From the NCBI GenBank assembly GCA_951799445.1, contig OX637293.1:744001-808000 (forward strand): a DNA stretch of 64,000 nucleotides. The letters are read 5' to 3'. Position numbers and translations under genes: made by a program. Positions within the stretch are counted from its first letter, which is position 1. Each line of letters starts with the position of its first letter. Positions 11,106-23,863 of the stretch are shown in pieces. The notes beneath the pieces are model-generated. The model made no database searches, was not told the DNA's origin, and saw only the letters and a list, made by a program, of their open reading frames with translations. This DNA comes from Pseudisothecium myosuroides. Its lineage: Eukaryota; Streptophyta; Bryopsida; Hypnales; Lembophyllaceae.

Positions 11106-12618
11106 AATTTGAGATGGCTCAACGGATGTCACAAGAAGCACGGGTTACATTTAAAACAGTTGGCAATGGTAGGAGACAACAGTTGCCCCACTCAAGGACT
11201 GAAAGCCAACGTCTTGTTGTTGAAGAGCATGCATCATTATTGTTGGAGGAAGCTTGGCGCTTAAGAAGTGGTGGAATCCAAACAGAAAATCTAATTTTCA
11301 CATCACCTACTCTGCCGGAATGTAAATTTTCATCCCCATTACCTATCCTTGTATAAAATATAGTGATTAGATGTCTATTAGTACTCAAATCATTGGAGCA
11401 TTGTTTGAAAGTGTTGTATATAATATGTATTGATTTTATTGATGCTAGATGATGACCTAAACTTTGCCAACAATGGTGAGCAAGGTATTCCAAATCCTGG
11501 ACATACAAGACCTGATAATGAAGCAATCAATGTTCCACAACCAACAAATGCACACGAACATGAAAACATTGGTGGTACTCATGTGGGAAGGGTACCTGAA
11601 GCTTCTACAATTGGTGTAGCTCCAACTTCTATTGATCGAACTGAAGCTTACTACCGGATTCAAAATTTAAAAATTTTGAAGCAATGCAAAAAATACAAGG
11701 ATTCCCTTATTGAGTGCCAATCATCTCTAAAAGTGGCAACGGATGCTTTGAAAGCGGCCCTCCAAAAGAATGAGCCAATCCCTGATTACTTGGACATTAT
11801 CAAGATCAAGGTAATGTTTCATAGACAGTTTAAAATTTGATTGTTGTACTCAAAAACTTCTCATTTAGAAAATATCTTTCATTGATTAATTTTATTACAA
11901 TGACTTTATTGGTTTTGACAATTTAATCCTACATTCATTCTTTATAGGCAAAGCTCCCAGGGATCATCAACAAAGTTCTTTTTGGTGCTTATGATTTTTC
12001 GACAATGTTTCCTTCACTTGATATGATGATGGAAGCAGTTCTTATGTCTTTTGAGATTGATGAAGATGTTGAAGCCCGTGCTGCATTTACAAAGATATAG
12101 AATGAGCCTCGACTTCCAGCAAGGAACATTAGATCCACTGTTATTAGGACATTTTCTAATCGGAGATCAAATTTTGGAGGCATAGCAAAAACAGAGTTGT
12201 TCCGGCTCTTGGGTGTTCCAGTTTTGCTCAGTAATGCCACTCTAGAAGAAATTGCATGCCGTGGAGCTAAGATGGAAGAACTAAAAGCAGGTACAATATG
12301 TGTATAGTTTTCCTCCCTATTATAATGGTTTGATTGACCATGTTCCATTGTCCAATCTAATGATTTGGAAATAATTATACAGGTGATGCTTGGAGGGTGA
12401 AGGTCAATTTTGATGGATCTCAAGATCCTTTTGGTAGCAAAGCTATACATGGTGCTATTGCAAAAGCCATTTACGGTGAGACATACGATATTGAGGCACC
12501 GGTTGAGATTACATTAGAACAGGCAGGATGGTTGTTTCATGTTCTTTCATTGGCAATGGCAGGTAGTAACCTTGAGGCACAAAAAACAATGGACGATCGT
12601 AGGATGATGGCTAGTTGA
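11106..12618 (+). pseudogene. unrecognised four-exon gene with premature stop
   Basis: Four exons fit splice sites and phases: 11106-11321, 11449-11810, 11948-12290 and 12383-12618. The second contains a low-complexity Asn/His/Pro-rich part, then a charged helical segment (RIQNLKILKQCKKYKDSLIE) likely to form a coiled coil. The third and fourth have conserved-looking globular sequence (FRLLGVPVLLSNATLEEI; GWLFHVLSLAMAGS). The third exon is interrupted by an in-frame TAG at 12098-12100. After the TGA at 12616 the same frame continues open for about 60 codons, hinting at a second disabling stop. I do not recognise the family. It sits in the same AT-rich repeat field as the dioxygenase gene and may be a relic of a mobile-element gene; exons upstream of 11106 are unknown. 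Confidence 0.4.
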
Positions 12619-15600
12619 GAATGTGTGGCATTGGAAGAGGTCAACAATATGAAACGAATTCACATAATCAATCCATCAGCTGCAGCTATGGCTGATGTGG
12701 CTGATCATTTTAAAACCTTGATAGTTGTATTGTTTGGAACAAGATTGAAATTTTATTTTGCTTTAACTTTACTTTGTAGTTTGCAAATTTATAAACTAGG
12801 CATATTACTGTAAGTTTTATGAAGTCTCTTATGCAGACTTTCTATATTGCACAGTTTCTTATAGAAAAGTTCTTTCCATGAAGGTGTGAGAAGTACTCAT
12901 GTTGATTATGCATTAGATGTGTCTATATATTTTGTGTATTAGAATAGCCAATATGTATTGTACATTGTTCTATTCCACTTATTCACAAATTTATAATTTT
13001 TTTATGGGCCCAATTTGATTCTGCACAAAAAATCAACAACTTGCGTACAAATGAGTGTAAGCGGCTTGAAGCAATCTTTTCTACAAGTCAGGTTCTTCAA
13101 TGCCACATCTTTCTTGATTTGATTATGTATAGTTAGTATTTCAAAAATGTAAGAACTAAATTATATTGCCAATTGGTATGTTTTGTTACTTGCATTGAAG
13201 ATGTATTATCTCTAATCCATCCCTTTGCTATGTACTAAATATAATATTAAGCTTGTATATTATTGTATATTAAAAATGTTAAATAATCATGCCATATTCC
13301 TGACCTTTCATTTTTCTTTGAAGTAAAGTGTTAAATGGCTCTACTATAACTAATGTGTGTATTGTTGAATGGAACAGACTTCAACTATTTGAGAGCTTAT
13401 TTGGATGTTCTATGTATTTTACATTAGGTCAGGTGTGTATACCTAACCTATTGGGCTTAACTTGATAATTTCTTCAAAATTCTCTTTACCAGAAATTGAA
13501 ATCCTTGTTCAGCCGTTTACTCATTTAATATGTTTTTTACTTCTTTCCAAACAATAGTAGGGCCATCATTGATTGGATTGTTGTATGTATTGTGTATGTT
13601 GGTACTATAGACTAATAAAGTATCAATTTGCTGCAGATGATTACAAAAGCAGACTAGAAAGTGTTAGGAATTGATGGTGGTACATAGACACAAGTAGATG
13701 TTCTTTTCTATTTTCAATGTGACAAAGGATCCCAAAGTTGTATCAAATTTAGATGGAGCTAGTATTTTTAACACGATGTTCAACCTTTAAAAAGTGACCT
13801 GCCACTCATATGAATTATAGTGTTTTATTGTGACAATGAAGAGACCTCGGCTGAATAAGTTTAGCTTTGTAGGCCCTAAAGTTATAGTTGTAAATATTTA
13901 GGTATTGAATACATATAGGCATCTACTAGGTATTGAACACTATGTAGTGTATATAGTATATATATACTATACAAACTTGAATAAATGGTTTTTGGCACTC
14001 AATATTGATTTTATTTATTTATATATATCAAATTTCCTACTACCACTACTATTAGAAGGTGTATTGATGGTGCATTGTTTACTGCTCTATTTGTACCGCT
14101 ATAGCATTAGCATTGAATGTTTTCTAGCATTCTTTTGTATAATAATTCAACACCAAAAGTTCAAGATGTTGGTATATCCCATTTTAATGCAATTCTGGCA
14201 TCATTTCAACATCAAAAGTATATGACAATATGGTGTTAGTGCTGCAATTACATATTGCTATTATATTGCCATTTTATAGCTATTTCAGCATCAAAAATAC
14301 ATTAATGAATGCCATTTTACTAAAAATATAGTTTGATTTTAGCACAACTGTGCTACCATTTTAACATCAAAAGTCATCATATTAGAGTTTTCATCAATCT
14401 GAGATCGTTACATTTTAGCACCAACTTAGTGTAATTGTGGAGCCATTTCATCATTGAAATATTTGGTGTACTGTAGTAGTCAAAATTGCATGTTGTCATA
14501 TCAAAGCACAAGTGGTACAATTTTTACATCAAAATTACCTAGCATTAGTCTAAACCTATTTTTGCATCAACAGAATGTCTAGTCATTTGAGTGCCATTTT
14601 AGCATTAGAATGATAATCCCTTTTAGAATCCAGCTTGCATTAACCCAACACCCATTAACATGACATCACATTGACGTTAATCTCCACATAAACTTAACAA
14701 TATGTAATTTTGATGTCAATATGGCACCCTATTCACATGCCCTAAAGTTCCTGATGTAGTGATGTGGTGTGGTAACAATAAAAAAACAATTCACCAAAGT
14801 TATCAATTAGGGCATTGTTTTTTGGAATTTAAGGCAAACTTAGAGAAGTTTGCCTAACGCATTGGGCATTTGAGGATTAAACATTACAGGGAGGGGGAAT
14901 GAAAAGAAAATATGGAATATACGTCATTCTTATCATAATTTACAAACTCTTCCAAAATTTGAGACTGACAATTAGTACACTCATTTACAAGCAAGCTCTT
15001 GAACCACGTAGACACTAACATTTTTTTGGGGATAAGAGTTCATGTAATTGAAGATATGTGTAAGCCGCTTCTCCCTTGACTTTGATGACGCCTGAGCAAA
15101 GGCTTTTGCATTTAGGGGTTAATTGTATTCATTTACAAAACTTTTGGACATTTCTAATTCCTTCCCCGACTAGGATTTATATTCTGATTAATTGTAATGA
15201 TTTCAATTAACATACTTCCTAAAACCCCTCATTGTTTCATGAATTGGTTGTGCTTATAGAAAATAGTGGAATCAGGTTGCCTTAACAATTAGGTTGCCTT
15301 ATTAAAAGAAAGTTAATTTACAGGCCATGAAAGTCAACAAATACTTCTTTAGATATTTTCATTTGTACACATATATAGAGGTTCACGAGTGCCAATTATA
15401 TTAACTCTAAATTCAACAATAGTCCATTTTAGTACAATAACCATAAATATTTATTTAGTATCAAATGTCAAGAAGTGAGTATGGGGCACTCTAATTTCAC
15501 TATTTTTTGCCGCGATTAAAGTAGGAGGATGTAAACGGAGCGGGCATTAAAATGGGACTTGACTCAGAGGTACATTTTGCTTTCTTCAATGTACCACCTG

Positions 15601-15838
15601 TGCACATTTCAGGAGGTGGTCCATTTTGATGACCACAAATGATCACTTTTTCCAACTTCAAAAATTTGTAACTAATTCCACAAAGGTCCAAAAAATATGA
15701 AACTGCTTGGGTTAGATTTCAATTCCACTTCTCTTTCAAGGAAAATTTACTAAAAAATATTTCAAGATGTTTTACCTCCCTACAATTCAGTTTCAGCGCT
15801 TAGATGCTCCATTTCTACACCTCCTACCTTAATAATGT
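12619..15838. other. AT-rich non-coding region
   Basis: No gene recognised. The part at about 14040-14620 is a loose repeat array (listed separately). A self-complementary AT run (tatatagtatatatatacta) lies at about 13950-13970. The rest looks like decayed intergenic DNA. Confidence 0.5.
14040..14620. repeat. degenerate array built on a catttyarcatcaaaa-type motif
   Basis: Variants of 'catttcaacatcaaaag', 'atttcagcatcaaaaat', 'cattttaacatcaaaagt' and 'cattttagcatta' recur at irregular spacing of about 40-80 bp. The array looks old; no unit boundaries or coding function can be assigned. Confidence 0.5.
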
Positions 15839-15849
15839 GTGTTGGAAAC

Positions 15850-16281
15850 ACTTCATAATTGTGATGCAGGTTTGGGCGACGCGTGTACGTTCGGGGGAGG
15901 TTTGGTTCGCTTCCGAGGCACATGTAGGTTCGGATTCGTCAGCTTCGGCTCCGACCCGTTAGCCCTGGCTGGTCGTCACTGCCGGAGAGCAGGGTTTCTT
16001 CGCATTTCCAGTTTCCGTTTGCTCTCGCTTCGTCCTCTTGCGCGTCGTGCTGTGTTCTTGTTCATTCACGCGTTGTGCATTCTTGTTCCTCTTGCGCCTT
16101 GTTTGTCCGCTTCTTGTTGTCGAACTTGCTGCCCGAGTTGCACGACGAGGCGCTTCTTCATTGCGGTCATTGTGGTTGGCACTGGCGTTGATGCCGTGGC
16201 GGGTGCAGCTGCGGCGGTAGCAGCGAGGAGACGTGCGCTTCGTGGCATCGCAATTGGAGCACCCAACTGAGGTATGTTCAC
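15850..16281. other. GC-rich patch, possible leader exon or CpG-rich promoter region
   Basis: Base composition changes sharply from the AT-rich DNA before it to a GC-rich, CpG-containing segment. Long open frames exist on both strands (Ala/Arg/Cys-rich on plus, Ala/Thr-rich on minus), but none resembles a known protein and composition alone could explain them. It lies about 1.8 kb upstream of the large gene at 18.0 kb and could hold its promoter or first exon. Confidence 0.3.
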
Positions 16282-16353
16282 ATTTCCATATGCTTCACTG
16301 CCTTCTATCGTTTGTCTCGTTCAATTCCATTGTGACCGCTTCTGATTTGCTTA

Positions 16354-16582
16354 CCGAGATGTTTTGCTTGCGGGATGATTTGCTTTGCCAAGATGTTTTA
16401 CTTGCGGTTGCTTGCGGGATGATGTGCTTGCTAGGATGTTTTGTTTGTGGTTGCTGGCGGGATGTTTTTCTTGCGGTATAGACCCAAAAAAACAGAAATG
16501 GTTTCAATTGGGTCCTCGGGATGCACTATGAATTCGCTTCTTGGGATGTATTATAAATTCGCTTACTAGGATGCACTAGAAA
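16354..16582. repeat. two short minisatellites
   Basis: At about 16354-16478, units of roughly 25-30 bp built from 'gatgttttgcttgcgg' and 'ttgcttgcgggatg' repeat four to five times with variation. At 16518-16582 a 25-bp unit (gggatgcactatgaattcgc and variants) repeats about 2.6 times. Confidence 0.65.
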
Positions 16583-16990
16583 TCAGTTGAATTGGCTGCA
16601 ATTCTCTTCATGTGCTTGGTATTAAGGTTATGTTATTTAGTTGTTTCATTGCTTGTTCAGACTTGTTCATGTCTGTGAGGGAAGTGCTGTTGTCATGTCA
16701 TCGCAGTATCATTCCATTCTTTGTGTGCATTGTTTGTGCGTGCTTGATTTGTTCAGCTCATTTTGATTGCTTTCCAACTAAGGATCAAGGAATACATGAA
16801 ATAACATTCGAATTTTGTGTTTCAAATGGCTGTAGAAAGTGTCGTAGTGCTAAGCAGAGGAAGTCGGGGAGAGGATTTTGCGCTACAACGCCGAAGTCTC
16901 CAAAACCAGGTAACAGAAATTCAAGTACTTCATGTCTGTAATAGGGACATGTTAGAAGTAACCTCTATAACCGTGCACCAGAAATAGAGG

Positions 16991-18029
16991 TTCAGAACGG
17001 CCGCTCTGAATCTCTGGCCCTAGTAGTCCATTGGCAGCGTTCCGATTCAGAGCTGCCGCTCTGAATCTGATCATTATGAGGGTCTACGGTAGTACCCAGG
17101 TTCAGAGCGACCGCTCTGAACCCCATAGGGAAGAGCTTATTGATTGCGCTCAGGTTAATGGAGAGCCTCAAATTCGATGCAAACAACTTGGCAGTGCTCA
17201 GGTTCAGAGCGGCCGCTCTGAACCCTTGATAGGTCAGGTTGACAGAAAGAGATCCTCAGCGAAGTGCAGTATCGATTCCAAGATAAATTTCTTAGTGAAC
17301 GACTTTCAAATGACTGCACAAATCTAAACTTAATAAGTCTGATTCTATGAACACATCCACAGGTTAAGAGCGATCGCCCTAATCCATCGTCATAAATGTC
17401 ATTCTAGTTGATTAGAAGCTGCACTTCTAGTCTCAGAGCGACCGCTTTGAACCTCACTAGGAAGTCCATCATAGCGCTCAGGTTAAGAGAGGCCGATAAC
17501 CCTTTCCCTTAGCAGAAATCTCGCCGTCTGGTTTGGAGACTTCTCTAAACCTTTTTAAGAGAAATTGTATTGCAAAAATCAGGTTCAGAGCGACCGCTCT
17601 GAATCATGAAATATGTTAATGACAGAATCATCATCCATGTGCATTACCGATTTCAAGATGCACATAATACAAAACAACCGCTTCTCGATGCATGGAACCT
17701 CGATTTATAGGTCGCTCACTCTTGGCAGAGATAACTTCAGATTCAGAGCGGTCGCTCTAAACCCTCGAGTAAACATACAGGTGAAATAATAGTACAAAAA
17801 AACTGAAGTACAAGACAGGGTCACGAAATGAGAACCACGATGACAATAATATTGACATGCTAAGAGTGAGCCGAGCCTAATTGTACGCCAACCTTTTAAA
17901 TGAAAGAAAAATGAAAAAGATCGTCCCACTAAGAGAAAGTTCAATTTACCCTGATACCATATTAAAAACGACCGAATCTGTCACCTTGTAGGAATGTGGG
18001 GAACACTGGTTCAGAGCGGTTGCTCTGAT
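16991..18029. repeat. cluster of 20-bp perfect-palindrome repeats
   Basis: The consensus TTCAGAGCGGCCGCTCTGAA is its own reverse complement and contains a NotI-type GCGGCCGC core. Copies, with GG/GC/TC variation at the centre, lie at 16991-17010, 17046-17065, 17101-17120, 17203-17222, 17432-17451, 17584-17603, 17742-17761 and 18010-18029. Decayed ones lie at about 17364 and 17481. They are separated by unrelated sequence, so this is a dispersed palindrome rather than a tandem array. It ends ten bases before the first ATG of the large gene. Confidence 0.9.
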
Positions 18030-18039
18030 CCTTTCCATA

Positions 18040-21000
18040 GTGATACCTCACCATTCTACTTCATTGTCACGGTCCATTGGCAGAAACATTTTCTTACAAG
18101 GACTTCCTGTGGACAGTGCCATGGAGTCGTTTCTGGAGAGCAGGCCCCCGCTCACTGGATATATTAGAAGAATGCCGCCTGACCACGTGCACGACTCCTG
18201 GAAACCGCACTTAGAAGAAACCCCCCCGCTCCAGTTCATCTCAACCAAAGCCTTCTGGACGGTCGAAATGAACTACCACGACGGCTCGCTCGTATTTAGT
18301 CTAGAGATAGGGTTCAGGAAGAACGGGGGTCCTAGGTGGAAGGCGTTCAAAGAGTTAGTAGTACTCAATATTACTGTCCTGCAGGAGGCCATTCTTATAG
18401 ACGTCGTTAATTCGTTCAACAGTTTGTCTGGAGTCATCGTCATTCGTGTAGAAGATGAGATGACATTCTGTCACGAGAGAATGATCAAGAACTACAGTCA
18501 TGTTCCTCATCTCTTCCAAGTCCTCATGCTCGATATAAAGTCAAGGTGCGAGGCTGTCGACGGAAATTTCGTAGAGACCGCTCGGGCTGTTAAGGCGTAC
18601 CTGACCGATGGAGACAAACTTCACAATGCGGCTCACTCTGCTGGTATAATCTCGCAGGAAACAGCGACGTGCAAGATGGAGTCGCAAACACGAGCCCCAA
18701 AGAAGAAGAAAACTGCATCCACCTCCGGCCCCAGCACTCGCGCACGACCTCCTCCACAGTCGGCTCTTCCGGGGGCCTCTTCCATGGCATCCCCACCTGC
18801 CAAGCGGGCGCCCACACCACCAGTTGCACAGACGGCTGAGACCATGCCCCAGACTGGAACCGTGGCCCAAGAGAGGCCTAAACCTAAATCGCGACCTAAA
18901 GTTAAGGTCTCAAGGAAGAGGAAGCCCCCAGCACAGGGCACCGGTACATCTGCCTCCCAGGAGATGGGCGCAGACCGATGGCGGCGGCAGCGCCGGGACG
19001 TGTCTCAAACGGAAGACACCGAAGGAGCGCCTAGCTCGTCGCAACAGAGCGACATGCCGGAATCCACCGAGGTGTCCGAGGAGGATGCGAAGAAGCAAGC
19101 CATTCGCAAAATGAATGGTCAGTGGGTGGACAACCCTGCCACCGTACCTTTCGATGCGGACGCCATTCCCGAGAAGCTCTTCGTGGATGTCGAGATCAAG
19201 AAGGGCCCAAAGCGTAGCGAAGAGCAGGAGGCCAAGATTCGCCGTAAAGCCGAAGCAGTGGCCAACAAGAAGTTCAAAGAGCTGGCCAACTACATGTACA
19301 TTTTCGGACGAGAAAAGTTCTTCGAACTCGACGTGAATGACATGGAGCCCTGCGACGAGAAGACGGGCATGATCTACAGGCCGTTGGAGGACAAGGGTGT
19401 CGCCCTCGTTCAAGACCGAATGGTGAAGATGAACTTCACCAAGCAAATTCTGACAGTCATGCCCAACACTCCGGAGAGGCCAACATGCTGGAAGGACTGC
19501 GTGGCGGCATTCCCCTTGAAGATAATCAACGGGCAGCACACATGGAAGGCCGCCAAGGAAATTCTGTCAGGGGAGGCAAATGTGGATGACTCCGAGGTCG
19601 CGAAGAAGGTTGCGAATTGGGTCTGTCAGGTGGTATGGACGAAAGACTACAATCACTTGCACGCTCTGTCGTGCAAGTGTAACGACGGAAATATCGCGAG
19701 CCCGTTCGTGTCGTCCATCCCAGCTACTATAAGGCATTGTCGGTATCTGTGGGTGAACGCTGGGAAACCCCCACAGGTTCGAAAGAACTTGAGGAAGACG
19801 GAGAAAGGCGATAATTACAAGCGCTACCAGGTCAGCACTTCAGACCTCCCTAAATCTTCTGTCGGGATCTAGCATTCACGTTCGTAACTACTTTACGGGC
19901 CGCTCCAGTTCAGAGCGGCCGCTCTGAACTTCTTGCCATCGTACATGAGAACTTTCAGCGGGCCGCCAGATCGCATTGTCTTTGGATAGTTTAGGGCGGC
20001 CGCTCTGAACCTTTGAAAATCTTATTTCCTGACGCATTTTGTCTCCATGCAGGAATTCAAAGAGAAGGCGAACCAGAGTTTTGAGTCTACTGGTTCGTTG
20101 AAGCCGAAAGGCGGGGGTAGCGTGGTCTACGACATTGACAAGATGGGGGAGCGCTTCATCATCATGTCGTCCGAGGAGACGTGGGCTTTGTGGCAGGACG
20201 TGTTTTCGGCTCACGAGTCGGGGGAGTTGATTGACATCGACTCAAACAAGCCGTTCAATCAACTGGAGACCAAGGAGGGAGAAGCAAAGCCATACAAGTT
20301 CGCGCCAATAACGAACAACATGATGAAGAGCTTGGCGGGTATGGATGATCTTTCTGTCGGCGAATTGGCCCGGAGAATCCTCAGCCGTCCACCGAAGGTC
20401 TACATCCACAAGAAGCCGTGGAAGTGGGCGAACGTCCTCCCCGTAGCCATGTGGTGCACAAACAAGAAACAGAAGAAAGTTTTGTGCAGGGATTTGGCGG
20501 ATAAGGGCAGGGATCGAGGCATCAAGGAGGCAGAGGATGTCTTCCAGAGCGTGGACGTCATGGACCCGCAACGGTGGAAGGACTACAAGGAGAAATTGTG
20601 CATAACCGGATTCCACATGTGGCACCTCCTTTCGCTTGATCAAGAGTATCTGAAGTCAGAGCTCTCCCAGGGCAGGAAGAGGGAAGAGCCGAACGCCGAA
20701 TTGGCGGCGGGTCTGACTCGTGCCATGGATAACGCGAAGCGCTTCGACTATGTGCGGAGCTGCTCACGGGCTACCGTCTGCCGGTGGTTCAGATCGAAGG
20801 ACTGCTTCGAGACGTCCGTCTGCATGAAGAGGAAGTCAGACTGGTTTGTCGGCGTCGGAGAGGACTCGCCCGCCCAGCTCAAATGCTGCGAGGTTGGCAT
20901 CATGGACCTCAGACTGTTCCCCCAGCACAAGACGATGGAGATCAATTCTGCACACAGAATGATCGTGGAGCAAGTGGAGAAGGTTTCCATGTCGGCGATG

Positions 21001-23863
21001 TCACAAACCGTCCACACGTGGATGCTGATCTACGAGGGCAAGCGGGCCGCTGCCGTGGACGAACTCGTGAAGGCTCTCTTTCCGGGTCACGTCCTTCGGC
21101 GGGAACACGAGTACGACCACGCGAAGGGCGAGCCGGGCGAGAAGGACCGGCATCGCGATAGGGTGATGTTCCTGCAGCGGAATACCAAAAGCTTTCCGCA
21201 CTCCTCCCTTGTGAACAAGCAGGATCGGGTACCTAGGCTGTCGAAGGAAGAGGATGAGGAGGGGATAAACGTGGACAGCCTGTACGCAAGGAGCGAGACC
21301 TGTCGGCACGACAATCCAGACCTGAGCTCACCGTGGGAGCTCCGGTACGAGGTGTACCTGCGCTTCATCGACAAATTTTGCCGAGATCAAGGGACCGTCA
21401 TGCTCGTCTTCGCCGGAGCAAAGGCAGTCTCTGCATGCACGGTAATCTCACTGAACCAAACTACTCGTTTCAAACAGAAGCCTCACATGTGGAAGAAGTT
21501 TGTGATTGTGATTGCCGAGAAGTAAAAAAATTCACTAACGTCATATCTGTCTGCAGATGCTTTCCCGCAGTTCCGTGTCCTTGATGATTGCGGACGACGA
21601 CGCCCTCGAGCGTCATACAAATCATAATCGACTGGGCGCGCTCATGTGGCCCGATGTATTGGTCCCGGGGTGGACTTTGAAGTACACCTGCAATTTCTTG
21701 GCCAGGGCGCGGGATCGATCCGTCGTAGATGAACCTGCCCCAAGTGAGGAAGCGGGCGAGGCCCTCCCAGTCGATGAGGATGACCAGGTGGACTTGCAAG
21801 GGCATGAGCAAGGGCAAGACGATGTGGATGAGGAAGAGAAGTTGGAAGACGAAGACGAGGGTGCAGTCAAGGCATCGAATGACCGCGACGACGAACCTCC
21901 TTTGGAGGATACGGCGGAGATGATCCAACCCGTCCTAGAGACGCATCCGGTTTCCCCTCACCAAGACTCCGTCATTAGAAAGGAGCGGTTCGGGGACAGC
22001 GCGACTTCCTCGTCCTCGGACGACGACGAGGAAAAGGATGACTCCAACGATGACTCTTCGGACCATCGAAGTCCACGCGACGAGGATCAGGGCGGCCGCT
22101 CTGAAGTGGATGCTGTGGACCCACCCCTTCCCCAATCCCCCTCTCAGTCGCCAGCGCTTGTGGCGGGGGGATCTGATTCACGTTCTTCCCCTCCCCTTCC
22201 CTCCGTCCTCCCTATGGAGTCTTCTGGCGCGCTCACTCCCGCGGCCACCCCTGTCCTTCCTCCGGAGTCTGCTGGTGCGCGCACTCCCGCGGCCACCCCT
22301 CTCCTTCCGGAGTCTGTTGGCGCGCAGACTCCCTCGGCCACCTCTGTTTCTGTGGCTGCGACAATTCCTGCACAGGTTCAGAGCGACCGCTCTGAAGTCG
22401 GCTCAATGTCGGATGGCTTCCGTGTCCCGGCACCCCGAGCCCCTACGAAGCCATCAGCTCCCACTTCGGCTCCAGTGGAAGTCTCTTCTCCGCCCCCTCC
22501 CCCTCGGATGCAGATCGAGGACCTCCAGACGGAGTTGGACGAGTTGACATCCCGGCTCACTGGGGATCAGCAGGCGCAGATCTCCAGAGTCAGGGAAGAC
22601 ATGCGAGGCTTCCCTCCCCCTCACGTCTCGGAGGTTTCGATGGACGAAATGATTGTGAGGGCCCGAGCGTCCATCAAGGAGCTCAGGGGGCTCGGGAAGG
22701 AATCCACGGTTGACAGTAAGAGCGTGGACAAGATGACGGTGCTGCAGGTCGCCGTGGACACAATGCAGTCCAGACTTGGTCCCGCCACGGAGGGAGAGCT
22801 GGCCGTTATAGCGCACGCTCGAACCATGGCGTCGAAATTGGCTCTCCACAACTCCCAGGACAATCCGATCGACCTCGATGACATAGACGATGAGGAGTTG
22901 CAAAGGCGGACGGAGGCCGCAAAGAAACATAGGGAGAATTACGTCGACTTTCTCCAGACCGAGCTTGAGTCGAGGGCGAAGGCAGGAACCTCAGCTGGGG
23001 AGGGTGCATCATCGCACGCGGGGGCTCCTCCTGCGACGGAGAAGGGTGCGGGCGAGGACAAGGACGCAAAGCCAGCGGGGGAGGACGTCAAGAGGGTCAA
23101 GATGGAGAAGATGGAGAGGGACATCTATGACAGGATGTCGGAGCAGGTCAGGAGGAAGCACTCAGGTGTGGTGGAGATCTGCAACGAAACCATCGTAGCC
23201 CTCAAGAAGTCCAATGAGGAGAAGGACCTCGCAATGAAAGAGGAGAAGGAGCGGAGGGACCGGGAAGAAGAGGAGAAGAAGGCGAAGCGGAGGGCCAAGA
23301 AGCTGCAGAAGGAGAAAGAGCTGGAGGAGGAGAGGAAGAGGCAGGCCGAGAAGGAAAGGAGGTACAAGGAGGATCGGGACATGCATATGAATATGCTCTT
23401 GAAAATGCAGGAGGACCTCGCGTTGGCCCGAACTGCAGCTCTTCCGCCGATCGTGGCAACTCCCACTCCCGCAAGCGTCCACAACGTCTCGGGCGTGTCC
23501 ACGACGAACTCGGGCTCCGGGACGCAGACCGCGGCATCTGGCCTTCGGTTGCTTGGGGCCGTCGACCCTGCGAATATCTCGGTGAGTGTCGATTGCGACC
23601 CAGAATTCGATGACCTGGCCCTCAGTCAATTTTCGGTTGTGAATGTCGTGCATCCTCCGGGCGGCATCGACGACGACCCTTACAACCTGGAAGTTAACTT
23701 GGGAGATGTGGAAGCCTCCTTCACTAACTTGACGCAGCAATATGCTCCACTGCAGGCCGAAGAAGCTCCGCCTCAACCCCCGGCGAGTCAAGAAGACGCG
23801 GCCCAAGTCGACACGCAGGCTGAAGGTGGACACGCTCCAGCGGTGGGTTACCCCTCCACATAG
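18040..23863 (+). CDS. large repeat-embedded protein with degenerate methyltransferase-like core and coiled coil
   Basis: Three long exons (18040-19830, 20053-21441, 21557-23863), all with phase-0 junctions and clean splice sites, give about 1828 residues if the stop at 23861 is used. Order: an N-terminal globular part; a Pro/Lys/Ser-rich linker (about 210-340); a second globular part; then a segment resembling a permuted amino-methyltransferase. There CEVGIMDL (near 875) sits where a DPPY-type motif would be, and TVMLVFAGAKAV...IADDDALER (about 1045-1080, across the exon 2/3 junction) resembles the C-terminal SAM-binding motif of N6/N4 DNA methylases. DPPY itself is absent, so catalysis is doubtful. 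Exon 3 adds an acidic stretch (about 1130-1165) and a highly charged coiled coil (about 1610-1675). Two 20-bp palindromes lie in intron 1 and two in frame in exon 3. GC-rich codon use contrasts with neighbours. The family is not firmly identified; the methyltransferase reading is tentative. Confidence 0.5.
19909..20009. repeat. two palindrome copies inside intron 1
   Basis: A perfect copy lies at 19909-19928 and a slightly eroded one at 19991-20009, both in the 222-bp intron between exons 1 and 2 of the large gene. An intronic transcript would carry two strong 20-nt hairpin-capable sequences. Confidence 0.85.
22087..22396 (+). repeat. two palindrome copies within a coding exon
   Basis: Copies at 22087-22105 (eroded left end) and 22377-22396 (central GA) lie inside exon 3 of the large gene and are read in frame as QGGRSEV and VQSDRSEV. 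Both fall in low-complexity Pro/Ser/Ala-rich sequence where an insertion would be tolerated. Confidence 0.85.

Noticed and set aside
15839..16270. 143-codon Ala/Arg/Cys-rich frame as a real gene
   Set aside because: Composition explains it; frames are open on both strands and no domain is recognised.
18541..18941. Long minus-strand open frames opposite the large gene's exon 1
   Set aside because: They are shadows of a GC-rich plus-strand exon with consistent splice phases and carry no recognisable domain.
21557..21560. ATG at the start of the third large exon as an independent gene start
   Set aside because: It directly follows a strong acceptor (ctgtctgcag), and the frame joins exon 2 in phase 0 through the FAGAKAV...IADDDA motif, so it is more likely internal.
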